64,000 bases of DNA from Phorcus lineatus (Eukaryota; Mollusca; Gastropoda; Trochida; Trochidae). Location of the stretch: NCBI GenBank assembly GCA_921293015.1, contig OV121083.1:31860908-31924907 (forward strand), given 5' to 3'. A model generated the notes under the pieces. It saw nothing but the letters and a program-made list of their open reading frames with translations, had not been told where the DNA came from and ran no database searches. Positions within the stretch are counted from its first letter, which is position 1; every line of letters begins with the position of its first letter. Below, piece by piece: positions 46,831 to 57,884 of this stretch. Position numbers and translations under genes: made by a program.

Positions 46831-47290
46831 AAGTTTTCTTTGATTTCACTTTTATCTATGTCTGAAGGTTCCTCGTTTTGTTCCGAAGTCCGTTATTCTT
46901 CGTTTCATGATGACATGTCGTTCAGTCAAAGCGAAAGTCGACAGTTTAAACTTGTGTGTAATCAGATGTTGGTCAAAGATAGCAAGTGAGCATGCGTGAA
47001 CCAAATTCCATTTCCAAAATGATCAGTTTTTTTCATAAGTAAACGAAGTATTGTTCTAATCATAAACACGAAAGTGAGATTGATCATCTTGCAATCATTA
47101 TTTGCGCCGATACATATGCAGTAGATTTTAAACTTACCGGCAATATGTATTTTTTTGCGTGAATGGCGCAGTGGCGCTGCCTGGCTGAAGCACTGATTTT
47201 CATAATGAGAAATCAGTGCATGTGATTCACTGTGATGTCCCCCACCTCAATTTTCAATCGAACATATTCATCTTAAAAACAAGTAAAGAA
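46831..47290. other. Unassigned intron 1 sequence
   Basis: No element recognised, apart from a weak hairpin CACTGATTT ... AAATCAGTG (47191-47219). Confidence 0.4.
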
Positions 47291-48380
47291 GTGAGCACAG
47301 CTCACATACCCCCGCTTCAAACTATTGTCTGGCTTTCTTTGTTGGTCTTACCCTAAAAAAGCTCACTTAGGAATCATGGTTGATAAGTGTATTAAGTTTG
47401 TTGAAGCTAGCATGTATAGTTTAGGAGATATGCTCAGGAAAAAGCACTTTGTCAGATAGTCATTGTTTTAGTAACGTTTCCATGTAAAGCGCAAAAAACA
47501 AAAATAATTTTTTGGTCTTACCCTCAAGAGGTGCACCAATGGATCATGGTTGATAAGTGTATGAAGTTTGGTGAATATGGCGTGTAAGGTTTAGAAGTTA
47601 TACTCCGGACAAACGACTTAGTCATAAATTCACTGTTTTTGTCATGTTTCCATGGAAACCGCAAAAAAAATAAAAATCATTTGTTGGTCTAACCCTCAAA
47701 AGGCACATCAAGGGATCATGGTTGATAAGTGTATGAAGTTTGGTAAAGATAGCATGTATAGTTTAGGAGATATGCTCCGGACAAAGGACTTGGTCATAGA
47801 GTCAATTTTAGTCATGTTCCCATGGAAACCTCAAAAAATAAAAATCATTTGTTGGTCTAACCCTCAAAAGGCACATCTAGGGATCATGGTTGATAAGTGT
47901 ATGAAGTTTGGTGAAGCTAGCATATATAGTTTAGGAGATATGCTCCGGACAAAGGACTTGGTCATAGAGTCACTGTTTTAGTCATGTTTCCATGGAAACC
48001 GCAATAAATAAAAATCATTTGTTGGTCTAACCCTCAAAAGGCACATCTAGGGATCATGGTTGATAAGTGTATGAAGTTTGGTGAAGCTAGCATGTATAGT
48101 TTAGGAGATATGCTCCGGACAAAGGACTTGGTCATAGAGTCACTGTTTTAGTCATGTTTCCATGGAAACCGCAAAAAATAAAAATCATTTGTTGGTCTAA
48201 CCATCAAAAGGCACATCTAGGGATCATGGTTGATAAGTGTATGAAGTTTGGTGAAGCTAGCATGTATAGTTTAGGAGATATGCTGCGGACAAAGATTTGT
48301 GACGGACGGACAGACGGACAGACAGACGGACAGAATGAACGCTACATACCCCCGCTTACGCTGCAAGGCGGGGGTATAAT
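47291..48380. mobile_element. Pearl-like type B element, complete
   Basis: Left end GTGAGCACAGCTCACATACC CCCGCTT has a GTGAGC/GCTCAC hairpin. The core has six units of 168-171 bp starting near 47343, 47513, 47684, 47852, 48022 and 48192 (last partial). Key words are TTGGTCTAACCC, AAAGGCACATC, GGATCATGGTTGATAAGTGT, ATGAAGTTTGGTGAAGCTAG and CATGTTTCCATGGAAACC. A GGAC/AGAC microsatellite (48300-48333) follows. The right end is CTACATACCCCCGCTTACG with a terminal hairpin to GGCGGGGGTAT (48380). Units 3-6 are near-identical, so the array is young. Open frames in it are repeats, not genes. Confidence 0.85.
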
Positions 48381-48720
48381 AAAAAGTCAGAATAACCAAA
48401 GTAGCAAAAGGCACAACTCCACCACTTAGTCAAACCATGTACCGACTTTCGTTTAAAAATATTGAGAAGCTTTTGAGATATGGCACACAATGGAAAGCAA
48501 AAAGTTCTTACACTAAGCTCAAATTTGTTCCATGGAAACCAGATAAGTATAAAATCCAGAATACTCAAAGTAGCAAAAGGCACAACTCCACTACTGGGTC
48601 TAACCACATACCAAGAAAAACTTCTAAAAATCAGTTTTGAATGGTTTTCAAGATATGGCCCAAAAACAAAACCATTTTGGACTGTTGGAGACAAAAACAG
48701 AAAAAAATATTGGCTAAAAT
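48381..48720. repeat. Two-copy tandem unit adjoining the pearl-like element
   Basis: Units beginning near 48386 and 48555 share AGTAGCAAAAGGCACAACTCC and CCATGGAAACC, with a spacing of about 169 bp. Looks like a diverged pearl core monomer. Confidence 0.65.
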
Positions 48721-48909
48721 ATATGTCAAATATTTCAAGTCTCACTTCATTTGCTTTGGTATCTTAAGCAACAAAAAACACAAGAATATTGATAGCTTAT
48801 GAAATATTGTGTATCTGATATATAGGACTATAATCTAGGATTGTGGGCATCAACAACTGAGTTGAGCCAGAAAAAGTGTTTAATCTTGATATGGTAAATG
48901 CTGACTTAC

Positions 48910-49067
48910 TTCCCCTGCTGTCAAAGAGGAAGGCAGCACTAGCAGCAGATAGAGCAAGAATGAGAATGAGGGCCAGAAGGGTTGTGGTATGGCCCACAGG
49001 TCTGTTATACATCTTCACTGGCTGCAGTCCCTCATGCTGCACGTCTCACTCCGCAATCAGATTACAC
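48910..49067 (-). CDS. Class I cytokine receptor-like gene, exon 1 of the coding part (signal peptide)
   Basis: 158-bp exon. Acceptor TTTTTTTCAG ends before 49067 and donor GGGGAA|GTAAGTCAG follows 48910. The preferred start is the ATG at 49012 (A at -3). It gives MYNRPVGHTTTLLALILILA LSAASAAFLFDSRG: a basic n-region, a strong hydrophobic core and small residues (ASAA) for cleavage near residue 27. A second in-frame ATG at 49042 would add ten residues (MQHEGLQPVK) and cannot be excluded. An acceptor upstream implies a separate 5' UTR exon beyond 49068. The exon leaves one base, matching exon 2's two-base start. Confidence 0.8.
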
Positions 49068-49568
49068 CTGAAAAAAACACAAGAACTCCCTCACAATAAA
49101 TAGAATCATATCTTAGCACCAAATGCTGCTTCTTTTCCCAACACATTGCCAGATATGAAAGTATACTAATATTAGTATCTCCTGTCAAGTCAGAAATGTG
49201 TCAAATATTCTGAACAATGATAGTGAAGTTTGTGCTGAAATTTGTTAAAAGCTAATCAAGCTATTAACTTCTACCTACACATCATTGATTTACAAATTTG
49301 AGTATTGATGTCACAAAGATAATATTCTCAACATTTTGGCTTCCTATGCAAATTGGTTTCCTATGCAAGAAGATTTCTTAAGATTTTAAGAAAATTGTTT
49401 GACATGTGTATTAAGTATAGAGAAAATAGTTAACATAGGTTGAGAGATATGCTCCAGACAATAGGCTTGCTTAGAGCCAATGGCTATAATCCATGCATTA
49501 TATGCCAGGGTCTATTTTCACAGACTATACTAACGTGAGGTTAAATCAGTGTTATTACTACGAGTTAA
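49068..49568. other. Upstream intron sequence
   Basis: Begins (minus strand) with the pyrimidine tract of the exon 1 acceptor. 49300-49500 is weakly pearl-like (GAGAGATATGCTCCAGACAA). No 5' UTR exon or promoter could be recognised. Confidence 0.4.
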
Positions 49569-49879
49569 CTCATTAACGCCGAGACAGTTAAACGGCTCAA
49601 CGCCTGGGCCACTGACCAAAGACGCTGCTCGCTGTAGCGAGACCAATTAGCTCAAAGCACCGCTTCTTTAGCGACAGCCTTTGTGGCGACTGTTGAACGG
49701 AAACTGTCTAACCTTGTGCCATAAAGTCTTGATTGTTTTATAGTTTCATGAAGATAGATGCAGGTGCTGAATATTGATACTTTACAGGAATATAACATAC
49801 ATTAGATATTGCACCTTTTATATTGGTCAAAATGGTGCAATTTATCTTAAACGTAATTTACCTATGTAAGCAATCATTT

Positions 49880-49975
49880 TAATGTCCATGCGCAGTGACC
49901 TTATGTATACATGATTATTGTACATTAGGCCATGTGGCCATGATTACAAATAAACATTCATTCATTTAAAAAAAT
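49880..49975 (+). mobile_element. LINE 3' UTR remnant
   Basis: TAGGCCATGTGGCCATGATTACAAATAAACATTCATTCATTTA-like end (GGCC hairpin, AATAAA, then ATTC repeats) is characteristic of CR1/L2-type LINE 3' termini. No coding part. Confidence 0.55.
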
Positions 49976-51129
49976 GTTATGAGAGACAATTTCTCATACT
50001 TATACCTAAACAACAGTACACACTTACATATTATAATATATATAGTATATATATAACCAAATATCACTTATAAGCAATTTGGCAATCTTCATGTTAGATA
50101 GTCTTTCTCAATCTACCACTACAGTGATTTGATGGCGGCATATTGTTCACTCCTTTGCAAGTACTAACACATAAACACGCAACGTACCTCATATTTCCAC
50201 ATTTGTTGATTTACTTGCATTTTTATTTGTAAATACAAACACTGCATATCTACACACCATGTTGAGTAGATACAGTGTGTTGGTATCTGAATAACAATTA
50301 AGAATTTATGGAAATGATATCCCGATTTAAGAGAAAGCATGTAACATCAACCAATGTAATTATTAATATTGACCCAGTGATTTATTCTGTTGGGACGTTG
50401 TCAACTCTAATTATAATTTGATATGTGTATGTATCCATTCAATGGCAGACAGGGTCGTGGATCTATGAAGCATATTGTCGAATTAAAAAAATAATGTACA
50501 TGCTAAAACTATTATTGTTACAGGATCGCTACTGACCGTGCTTGATATAGGATGCGCTCAGCTAGTCCAGTGAAGTAATATTCGAACAAACTCTTATATC
50601 AATAATAGTATTCAAAGTAGAACAACACTGGCGTTCAAAATATCAATTACATGCAATTATCAAATTGATAGTTCATGACATGACATCCCCAAAGTGATGC
50701 ATTCAAGAAGTAAAGGTGAAATCAAAGTGTCACTTTCAATAGCCTCAAATTCTTAACAAATGATTTATGAATACATGTACATAAATGTTTATAATAACGC
50801 TTCCTCTCGTTTCGTCTTAGATATATGAATTCAATGCGTTTTAGAAATAAAATGTATCTAACAATGTTTCAAAATTGGTAACTTTAAAAAGACTCCAATC
50901 GTTTCATCTAATTTAATAAACCTTCCTTTTAAAGTATTTATTTTTCTCTTCCAAGACCAACGTATGCAAAATGTTTTCATTTACAAAACGTAGTATATTT
51001 TTGCACAAAGAGCAACGATTTTAATTTCTTATTGCTTTCCTGAGGATAGCATCTTATTTACGAAACTGTTATCTACATTAATGGATGCTAAACTGATTTA
51101 AAAAATAAGTGCATTGTTATACTATACGA

Positions 51130-51292
51130 CAGACGCACATACGCGGCTCTCGCTGAATAAGAGGTGCTTTCAATTAACGCACATAAGCGTCTCTCGCTGT
51201 GAGAAACTGCTAATCAAAGGACGCTTATATGCGGCTCTCGCTGTGAGGATCTCATTATTTTGACGCATATACGCGGCTCTCGGCGTTAATGA
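51130..51292. repeat. Four-unit minisatellite at the element's right end
   Basis: ACGCACATACGCGGCTCTCG, ACGCACATAAGCGTCTCTCG, ACGCTTATATGCGGCTCTCG and ACGCATATACGCGGCTCTCG, spaced about 40-55 bp. The last copy runs into the terminal inverted repeat. Confidence 0.8.
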
Positions 51293-51293
51293 G

Positions 51294-51850
51294 TTAAGGG
51301 CACTCATAGCCCTAAAGGTTTCTGTGAAATTGAGCCTAAGTACTTTTACCAGATTTGGTCCCTTAATATCTGATTTACATAAAATGAAGGGCTTCACATC
51401 ACAGTGATTAAATATGTCAAGTTTCATTACATTCCAACAGTTAGTATCTGAGCTATAAGAGGGACAAAATTTGATGGAAACATAGAAAATTTGCATAAAT
51501 GATTCAAATTTGGAACAGAAACATACAAAATGCACAGCTACACATAGTGATTAAATGTGTCAAGTTTCTTTACATTTCAACAGTGTCTGACAAACAAGAT
51601 TTCATGAAAAACTGAGGAAATTTGCTTGCATAAATTATGCAAATTAAGGACGGAAACTTACAAAGGGCATTATTCATAGTGGTAAAATGTGTCAAGTTTC
51701 ATGACCATACTAATAGAACATAGTAACATTTGAATAGTGAGCGAAACAAAATTTTGATGGAAAACTGAATATATTTACGAATGTTATGCAAAATAAGGAA
51801 CGCACCCATACCAAAGGCAAATAAACACTAAGTATAGATTGAAAAGAATA
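51294..51850. mobile_element. Degenerate pearl-like tandem units
   Basis: Units of about 130-170 bp recur: AAATATGTCAAGTTTCATTAC, AAATGTGTCAAGTTTC (twice) and a TTTGATGGAAA phrase. No ends recognised. Probably old type B core. Confidence 0.45.
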
Positions 51851-52660
51851 TTGAGCCATCTGGCTATATCATGTGAGCTGCCAGAGGATAACCAAACCCA
51901 TCCCCATCAGCTGAGGACTCTGTGCACAAGATTAGCTTTCTATGTCCTTTTATTTTGGAAAAGGAGACAATAAAATCTTTTGGGTGTGGCCTCTGTGGCC
52001 TTAAGTTATATGGGGTCACTGGGTCACAAAATCAAATTCTGTTTAGCTAAGGAGGTTGTACACAATTCTTCAATTTTCCACGCATTTTGATAGTGAAGAA
52101 CAAGATTAAAATAGGTAATTAGGGCCTTATAAAGAGTCACCAGGTCAGCAAATTTATGAATTAAAATTCCCATCAACTCAGGAGTCTGTACATTATAAGA
52201 TTAAGCTGTCTAGGCCTTTTCCTTACGGAAAAAGAAAAGGTGTGACTCCTGTGGCCCATATTTGAGATCATAGGGTCACCAAATCTAACAATTAAAGAGT
52301 CCATGTCAGCTAAGGACTCTTTATGGATAGAACGTTTTAGTTTTTAGGCCTCTTGTTTCAGAGACAGAAGACAAGAATAGGATTTTAGGGCGAGTTCCTA
52401 TGGCTCTCAATTAGAGGTTACAGGGTCACCAAATCTAGAATCAAAATAGAATCCCAATCAGCTAAGGAAACTGTTCACAAGGTTTCAGTTTTTTAGGCTT
52501 TATAAGGGTCACCAAATCCATAAATTGAAAACCCCATTAGTCAAGTGGTCTGTACACAAGTTTCGGATTTCTTGAGTCAATGGTTCTGGAGAAGAAGTTG
52601 AAAATGTGAAATGTTTACTATGCCATAACTACATTGGGTCTTTTAGACCAGATGAGCTGA
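51851..52660. mobile_element. Pearl-like type A element, diverged
   Basis: Left end TGAGCCATCTGGCTATATCA. About five diverged 130-150 bp units (ACAGGGTCACCAAATC; AGCTAAGGA; TTAGGCCTTTT). The right end is TGCCATAACTACATTGGGTC TTTTAGACCAGATGAGCTGA. The GGAC microsatellite is missing. Confidence 0.65.
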
Positions 52661-53956
52661 AATTTAAGAAATCTTAAAGTCACCACTTCAGGTAATGCAC
52701 AAGCAAGTTTTTAAAGGATATATTTAATGTGGTTTTTTTTCAAATCTGCTTGGGAAACAAACTTATCCCTGTACCGAGTCTGAATCGAAAAAATATTTCC
52801 ATTGAAACACATTTTTTTTTAAGCAATCTGAAAATATCAAGACACCAACTGGAAATAGAAAAAGATTGGCAAACTGACATACCATTGGACAGAGAAGGCA
52901 ATGACTATATCACACAGCTTAACATACTGTATTGATAATAACTGATAAATTATCTTAGGAGGACATATGCTTATCAAAAGGTACAAAATTACAAATCACT
53001 CTCATATTCTAAAATTGCTATCAACTTTAATACCCTTTCTTGTTTGTTGCGAGTCCTATCATATCAAAACAAACCTTATAACTGTATGTGAAATTTAGGT
53101 TTAGGGTTTGTGTTTCTCTCAAAATTATGAGAAAGCTTCTTAAACAAAGGACACTGAAAAGACATGAACTAGGCTGATTAGCTGTAGGACAGGCTAGGGT
53201 TGGTAATGATAAGAGAGACTGAGGGGTGAGAGAAGCTTAACGTACCCAACGTAAGGAAACACAAGGGCAGTACTCCATGCTACTTGCCTACCTGCCACTA
53301 TATGTATGAATACCTGGATCAATACAGAGAAAACAAATGCTTTTAACTGACATTAAACCTAGCAGCATGGCAATTTTTTTTCAAAATCATTTGCTCAAAC
53401 TTAATGCAGTTGCTAGATTGAGTCCCCTAAATACTGTAGCGGAAGGTAAGTAAACAGGGTGACTTGACCTGTTTGTCGGTCCTGATCAGCTTACACACAG
53501 CACTCCTTGCTGGACACTGGCTACACAAAGGCTCTAGAAGCAGAAGAATGTCCAGTTATGTAGCTTTAGTACCACTTCTACCCAGTAATGTAGCTTTGCC
53601 AACTCTATCTAGCTTGGTACTCTTGTTTCACTATCATGGTATTGTCCCAAATCACATAACTACGTAGCCAGTCCTGCTTCTAGGAAGTACATTCACATAA
53701 AGCAACTGTATAAATAGCCCCCTTGTCACACACAGGTAGGGTGAGCCAGTTCTCTCTCTGGCTTCAGTCAAAAAAGCTGGGTTTTACCGAGTTGCTAAAA
53801 GTATGTCAGCAGGATAATATACAGCCCCCTGTGCAAAGTCACATACTCAATTATCTTTTTCTAACTTAATAATTCATGTAATTCTTCAGGTAGGAAACAC
53901 ATCAATGATTGATTCTAATCAAATTGCTCTTTACAATAAACTTCAAAATAATAAAA
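52661..53956. other. Unassigned sequence
   Basis: A few short open frames (52729-52935, 53464-53667) without family motifs. 53543-53600 repeats AGTwATGTAGCTTT. Nothing supportable. Confidence 0.35.
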
Positions 53957-54300
53957 ATTTGAGCTGTGGGCTCTGTAGCTAATCAGCTAATTTATATTGT
54001 TGATGTTCAAGATTAGGTATACACCTGCTAGTTCTCCAGGTGAAATACATTACCAAGATTGACAGGCATCATTGCATTAAACAAGATGACTTAAAATTAA
54101 ATTGGAAGAAAATCGATAAAACCATATCATATTCCTAACATCATGATAAAACCATATCATATTCCTTACATCATGATACAAAATAGAAAACAGATTAAAA
54201 AATAGCAGTTAGGGATTAACTATATGTTAATTCACTTACACACTCCTACATATTTGCTCTCTTATATCTCCTGGAAATACTCTCAGTCAGCATTTAAATA
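53957..54300. mobile_element. Pearl-like type A left end with local duplication
   Basis: Matches 39697-39985 from GAGCTGTGGGCTCTGTAGCT onward. A direct duplication of AAACCATATCATATTCC plus ACATCATGAT sits at about 54118-54177. No right end recognised. Confidence 0.6.
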
Positions 54301-55389
54301 CTAAAACTAACAAGCAGACAGAGTTGTCTTCATCACCACCAAATGGCAAAAGTGTGAAATATAATGAACAATAGGTACGAGGCTGTATTCTCATATACTT
54401 AGTTGAAAAATTTCCTCAGCAGATCATTGGTAATACATTTGTCAAACAGATGATTGTTTAAGATCCTTACTTTCATTATGCTCATAAATGTTTTAAAGAT
54501 CAACCTTCAAAATTGGCACAAGTGGCACCACTTGTGTCAATTGGTTTTGGAGAAAAAGATTTTTATAAAGATTTCGGGTCTGAACGCCGGGATTTTTTTG
54601 GGGGGGATTGTATATGAAAATGTGGCCCCCCCTACTCGTAATTTTCTTCATGGCCCTTCCCATTTAAGCGTGTTTTTTTGCCAGTTTTTTAAGACTCTCC
54701 CCCAAATCATGTCTCCGAAACTTGAAATTGATCCTTTGAAGATTTATGTTAAGTTTTCCATTCAAAAATTTTTCTTTGATACTTTAAAGTTTCTCCTTTG
54801 AAAATAACACTTACATGAATGTTGAAAAGAAACAAATTTACCCTTCCATTGATGGGTTTAACATGTCTGATAATTGTCTACAGTGTTTTGAATTCAGTTT
54901 CATTAGAAATTAGTTTACAGCCAGCATCTTAGTACATCAACTGCATTTGAAAATAGGTTTTGAATGCCATTCTTATAATACCTAAATATGTTTAACATAG
55001 AGTTTTTCTTTCAAAGTTGAAGGAATGCATTCTAACTTTACTTTTAAAGGTTCATTCTTTATTCATTTTAAACTTCAAATCACAATGGGTTTTTTTCTAT
55101 AAATAATAAAATAGGTGAGCACTGCTCACTGACATCTCCCCACTTTTAACAGTGAGCGAAAGAGCAATCTATAGAATTGTTGAAGGTACTTAACATATTA
55201 AAGGCACATGTAGGATTCATAGAAATAACATGTATATGTTACAATTATTGTTTTATAGCTATGAGAGGAACAAAAAACATGAAGTATGGAAGCTGAGGTA
55301 TGAATACAGCAAATGTTCCCAATTTATGAAATATCAACATTGGAATTTATTTATGTAAATATGCATTTAAATATTTTTAAAATGTATGG
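54301..55389. repeat. Unassigned sequence with inverted repeat-C fragment
   Basis: About 54545-54740 is the reverse complement of 31190-31300 (CTTCATGGCCCTTCCCATTT). GTGAGCACTGCTCAC at about 55113 is a pearl type B left-end-like hairpin. Otherwise AT-rich. Confidence 0.5.
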
Positions 55390-55486
55390 CTATATAAAGA
55401 AATTTGCACAAATCAAGTCATTTGATAAAGTGTTAAATTTTCATAAATTTGCATCATTAAGAAAGACTAATATAAACATTCAAATA

Positions 55487-56460
55487 TGAATAAATAAATA
55501 GCAATTGCTTTGCGTCAATCTGATTCGCTGAACACGGTAATAGAAGTTCAGTTCATACCTCCATAAACTTAATTTCGTGACATCACATCATTTTAAGCCA
55601 CGCCTATCGACGGAACTATTTGTAAACAAGTTACGTTTTTCTAAAAAAAGCAACACTTTGTGCAATGCCACTTCTTGAAAGTAGGTAAACAAAAAATTAA
55701 CATAATTCAGTATGAAATAATTATTGTTGTCAACAGTTCTAAAGGTAGTCCTTTTCATAATAAACAAGAGAGCTCTATCAGAAATTACAACCGATCGTGT
55801 TCCACCCCACAGAAGGCAAATGTCATTGTTCAATGCTCTCGCGGCCGTTGCAGGGAGGTTGGCAAAGTAATGTCGTTAAGTTCATGAGTAGAGTTAAGCT
55901 TGGCTCCTCAACAAGTTTAAGAACTGTGTGCTGTTTAATCAGATTCCGTTAGATCAAGATAATAACACCAGCAGTTTATGGCATCTACGAGGGTAAATTC
56001 GGCTGGTTTCCTCTCCGAGTTCGCGATTTGTGTTTACAACTGTGAGAACTAGCAATGTCAAGGCCACGTGTGACGGACGTCCGATAAGTTCATGGCCACG
56101 TGCGTTGTAGATTTTCATTGGCTGATAAACATTTTGTAGGCGGGGCTAGGGATCCGATGACGTTTTGATTGACATTTTAACTCTTTCATGCTGTTGAGCG
56201 TTGAATTCATTCGCGTATATAGTGCAGCTTTATTTGGTGCAAATATGTATATTTAGAGCAATAAAATGTTTTAAAAACAACTAGTATGTATATATTTATT
56301 TATAAAAATTGACTTCAACATTTATTAAGTTCATGGAGGTATAAACTTAAAAACCGATGTGCAAACTCTGCGTAAATCTGCTACGCGGATTCACACAGTT
56401 TGCACATCGGTTTTTAAGTTTATACCTCCATGAACTTAATAAATGTTGAAGTCAATTCTT
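55487..56460. mobile_element. 974-bp insertion ending in a perfect 61-bp inverted repeat
   Basis: Flanked by AAATA (55482-55486 and 56461-56465) at the break in repeat C. A motif AGTTYATACCTCCATRAACTTAAT occurs near the left end (55550-55573) and twice, in opposite orientations, in the right-terminal palindrome. Interior frames (55660-55887) look meaningless. Non-autonomous and of unknown superfamily. The intact palindrome suggests a recent insertion or gene conversion. Confidence 0.7.
56307..56457. repeat. Perfect 61-bp inverted repeat, 29-base loop
   Basis: Arms 56307-56367 and 56397-56457 are exact reverse complements over 61 bp. The spacer contains TCTGCGTAAATCTGCTACGC. Within each arm AAGTTCAT...ATAAACTT is itself near-palindromic. 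Confidence 0.95.
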
Positions 56461-56935
56461 AAATAATTTGACTAGCTGCTTTAACTGTATGAGTCTACTA
56501 AGTATCAAATATGCATCTATGTTGTATGAAAACATAGCAAACAGAAGCTAACGCATTTTATGTATATTAACTACTTGTATACACTCTCAGTCCAACAGAA
56601 ATACTTTTCTACTTTATGTTCTATAAGTATAAAGAACAATGAATAAGGATTTTGTATTAATGCATCAGTTTAAGAATTAATACAAACCAGTCTTGCTCAA
56701 ATTGAGGCCGTTTTTTTTTCATTTTAAAAAAAGCCTTTATGATAATGCTTCAGCCCCTCTTTAGATTCCTACAGAAAGATTTTAACGTTTTATAAATGTC
56801 TAATTTCAATGTCCCTCCCCAACCTTTCATATTTTTGTTCATGGCCCTCCCCTGGTGGCTTTATATTTTCTTCTGACCCTCCCCTGAAAACCCCCGGCCC
56901 ACCCCCCTTGTAATAAATGATCGATTGATCCCTAA

Positions 56936-57884
56936 ACGCTAAAAGAATTTGTTACAAGATTACATTATATACGTTGGTTTTCAGCATGATGAGCAGTTGG
57001 GCTGTTTACAGCACAACAAGCTTAAGCCTGCTCTCGTCCGGTGACTGCTGTACTAGCGGCAGCATGGATCAGTGAGGGCACTCTGCACTTTCAGACAACT
57101 ATATCTCATCACAGGCACACAGAGCAATCAATATTCACATAGTGATAGTTCTCCAATACTTGGATAAGCCGAGTTCGATATGATGTGTGATAATCACCAA
57201 GCTACAGATATAGATAGCAGTGACTTTATTTGGTTTTATAAGCAATATGGCTTATCAAGCAATCCTAGGTGGGTCAAGCTGAGCAGCTTGCAACTGTAGG
57301 CTGAGAGTGTTGGCTCTATTTCAGAAAGTACATGTCCACTCCATCTTGCATCACCTGATTTTCAGCTTTTCCCATCAACTACATATCTATACCAAACACT
57401 TCATTCTGGTTTCCAGGTATAGAAGTTAACAATTGAGTTTAGAGTTTTAGTTACACTGAATTTCAGTGCAGTACCATCCATGGTTTGCTGGTTCCAACAG
57501 ATGGTTGCAGGTTTCACTGCAATGCATAGCCACAATGGTGTTGCAGGCTTTCTCCCTGCAATAATACTAGCGGCAGTGATATAAGTAGAATACTTTTGAA
57601 AGCGGTGTTAAACCTCATAGCAACTACTGGGGAACCTGCACACAAGATGAAGGCTACTTTAGCCAGCAGATCTTGGACAAAAAAGAAACAAATAGAGCCA
57701 TTGTCTCTATAGCTCCACTGATTTCATGTAATTTATTATGTGAGGTAAAATATGAATTTTCTTAAACAGTTTTCAGAGGCTTAAAACATCTAAGTACATA
57801 TTTCACATTGGCCAAGGTGACAGGATACAAGATTTAGCTTTGTAGGTCTTTGGCATACTTCCCGATTTGGTTAAAAAGTTAAAA
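56936..57884. other. Unassigned sequence
   Basis: GC-richer at 57010-57070. At about 57690 ATAGAGCCATTGTCTCTATAGCTC is a pearl type A left-end motif of a decayed copy. No gene recognised. Confidence 0.4.

Larger units (their letters stand above)
49569..51293. mobile_element. TTAA-flanked non-autonomous DNA element
   Basis: 1,725 bp with CTCATTAACGCCGAGA at the left and its exact reverse complement TCTCGGCGTTAATGAG at the right. Each is flanked by TTAA (49565-49568 and 51294-51297). TTAA duplication is characteristic of piggyBac-type transposons. No transposase frame. A minisatellite occupies the inner side of the right terminus, and GC-rich arms at the left (49600-49710) carry inverted CGCTGTAGCGA-like words. 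A LINE tail lies inside at 49880-49975. Confidence 0.75.
55390..56935 (-). repeat. Dispersed repeat 'C', interrupted by 974-bp insertion
   Basis: 55390-55486 and 56466-56920 are the reverse complement of 29165-28632 taken continuously. The end CGGCCCACCCCCCTTGTAAT AAATGATCG matches 31325-31355. Interrupted at 55487-56460. Confidence 0.75.

Noticed and set aside
47652-48429. Plus-strand frames with repeated MVDKCMKFGEASMYSLGDML
   Set aside because: They follow the ~169-bp pearl core units; the periodicity is the DNA repeat's, and the frames end with the array.
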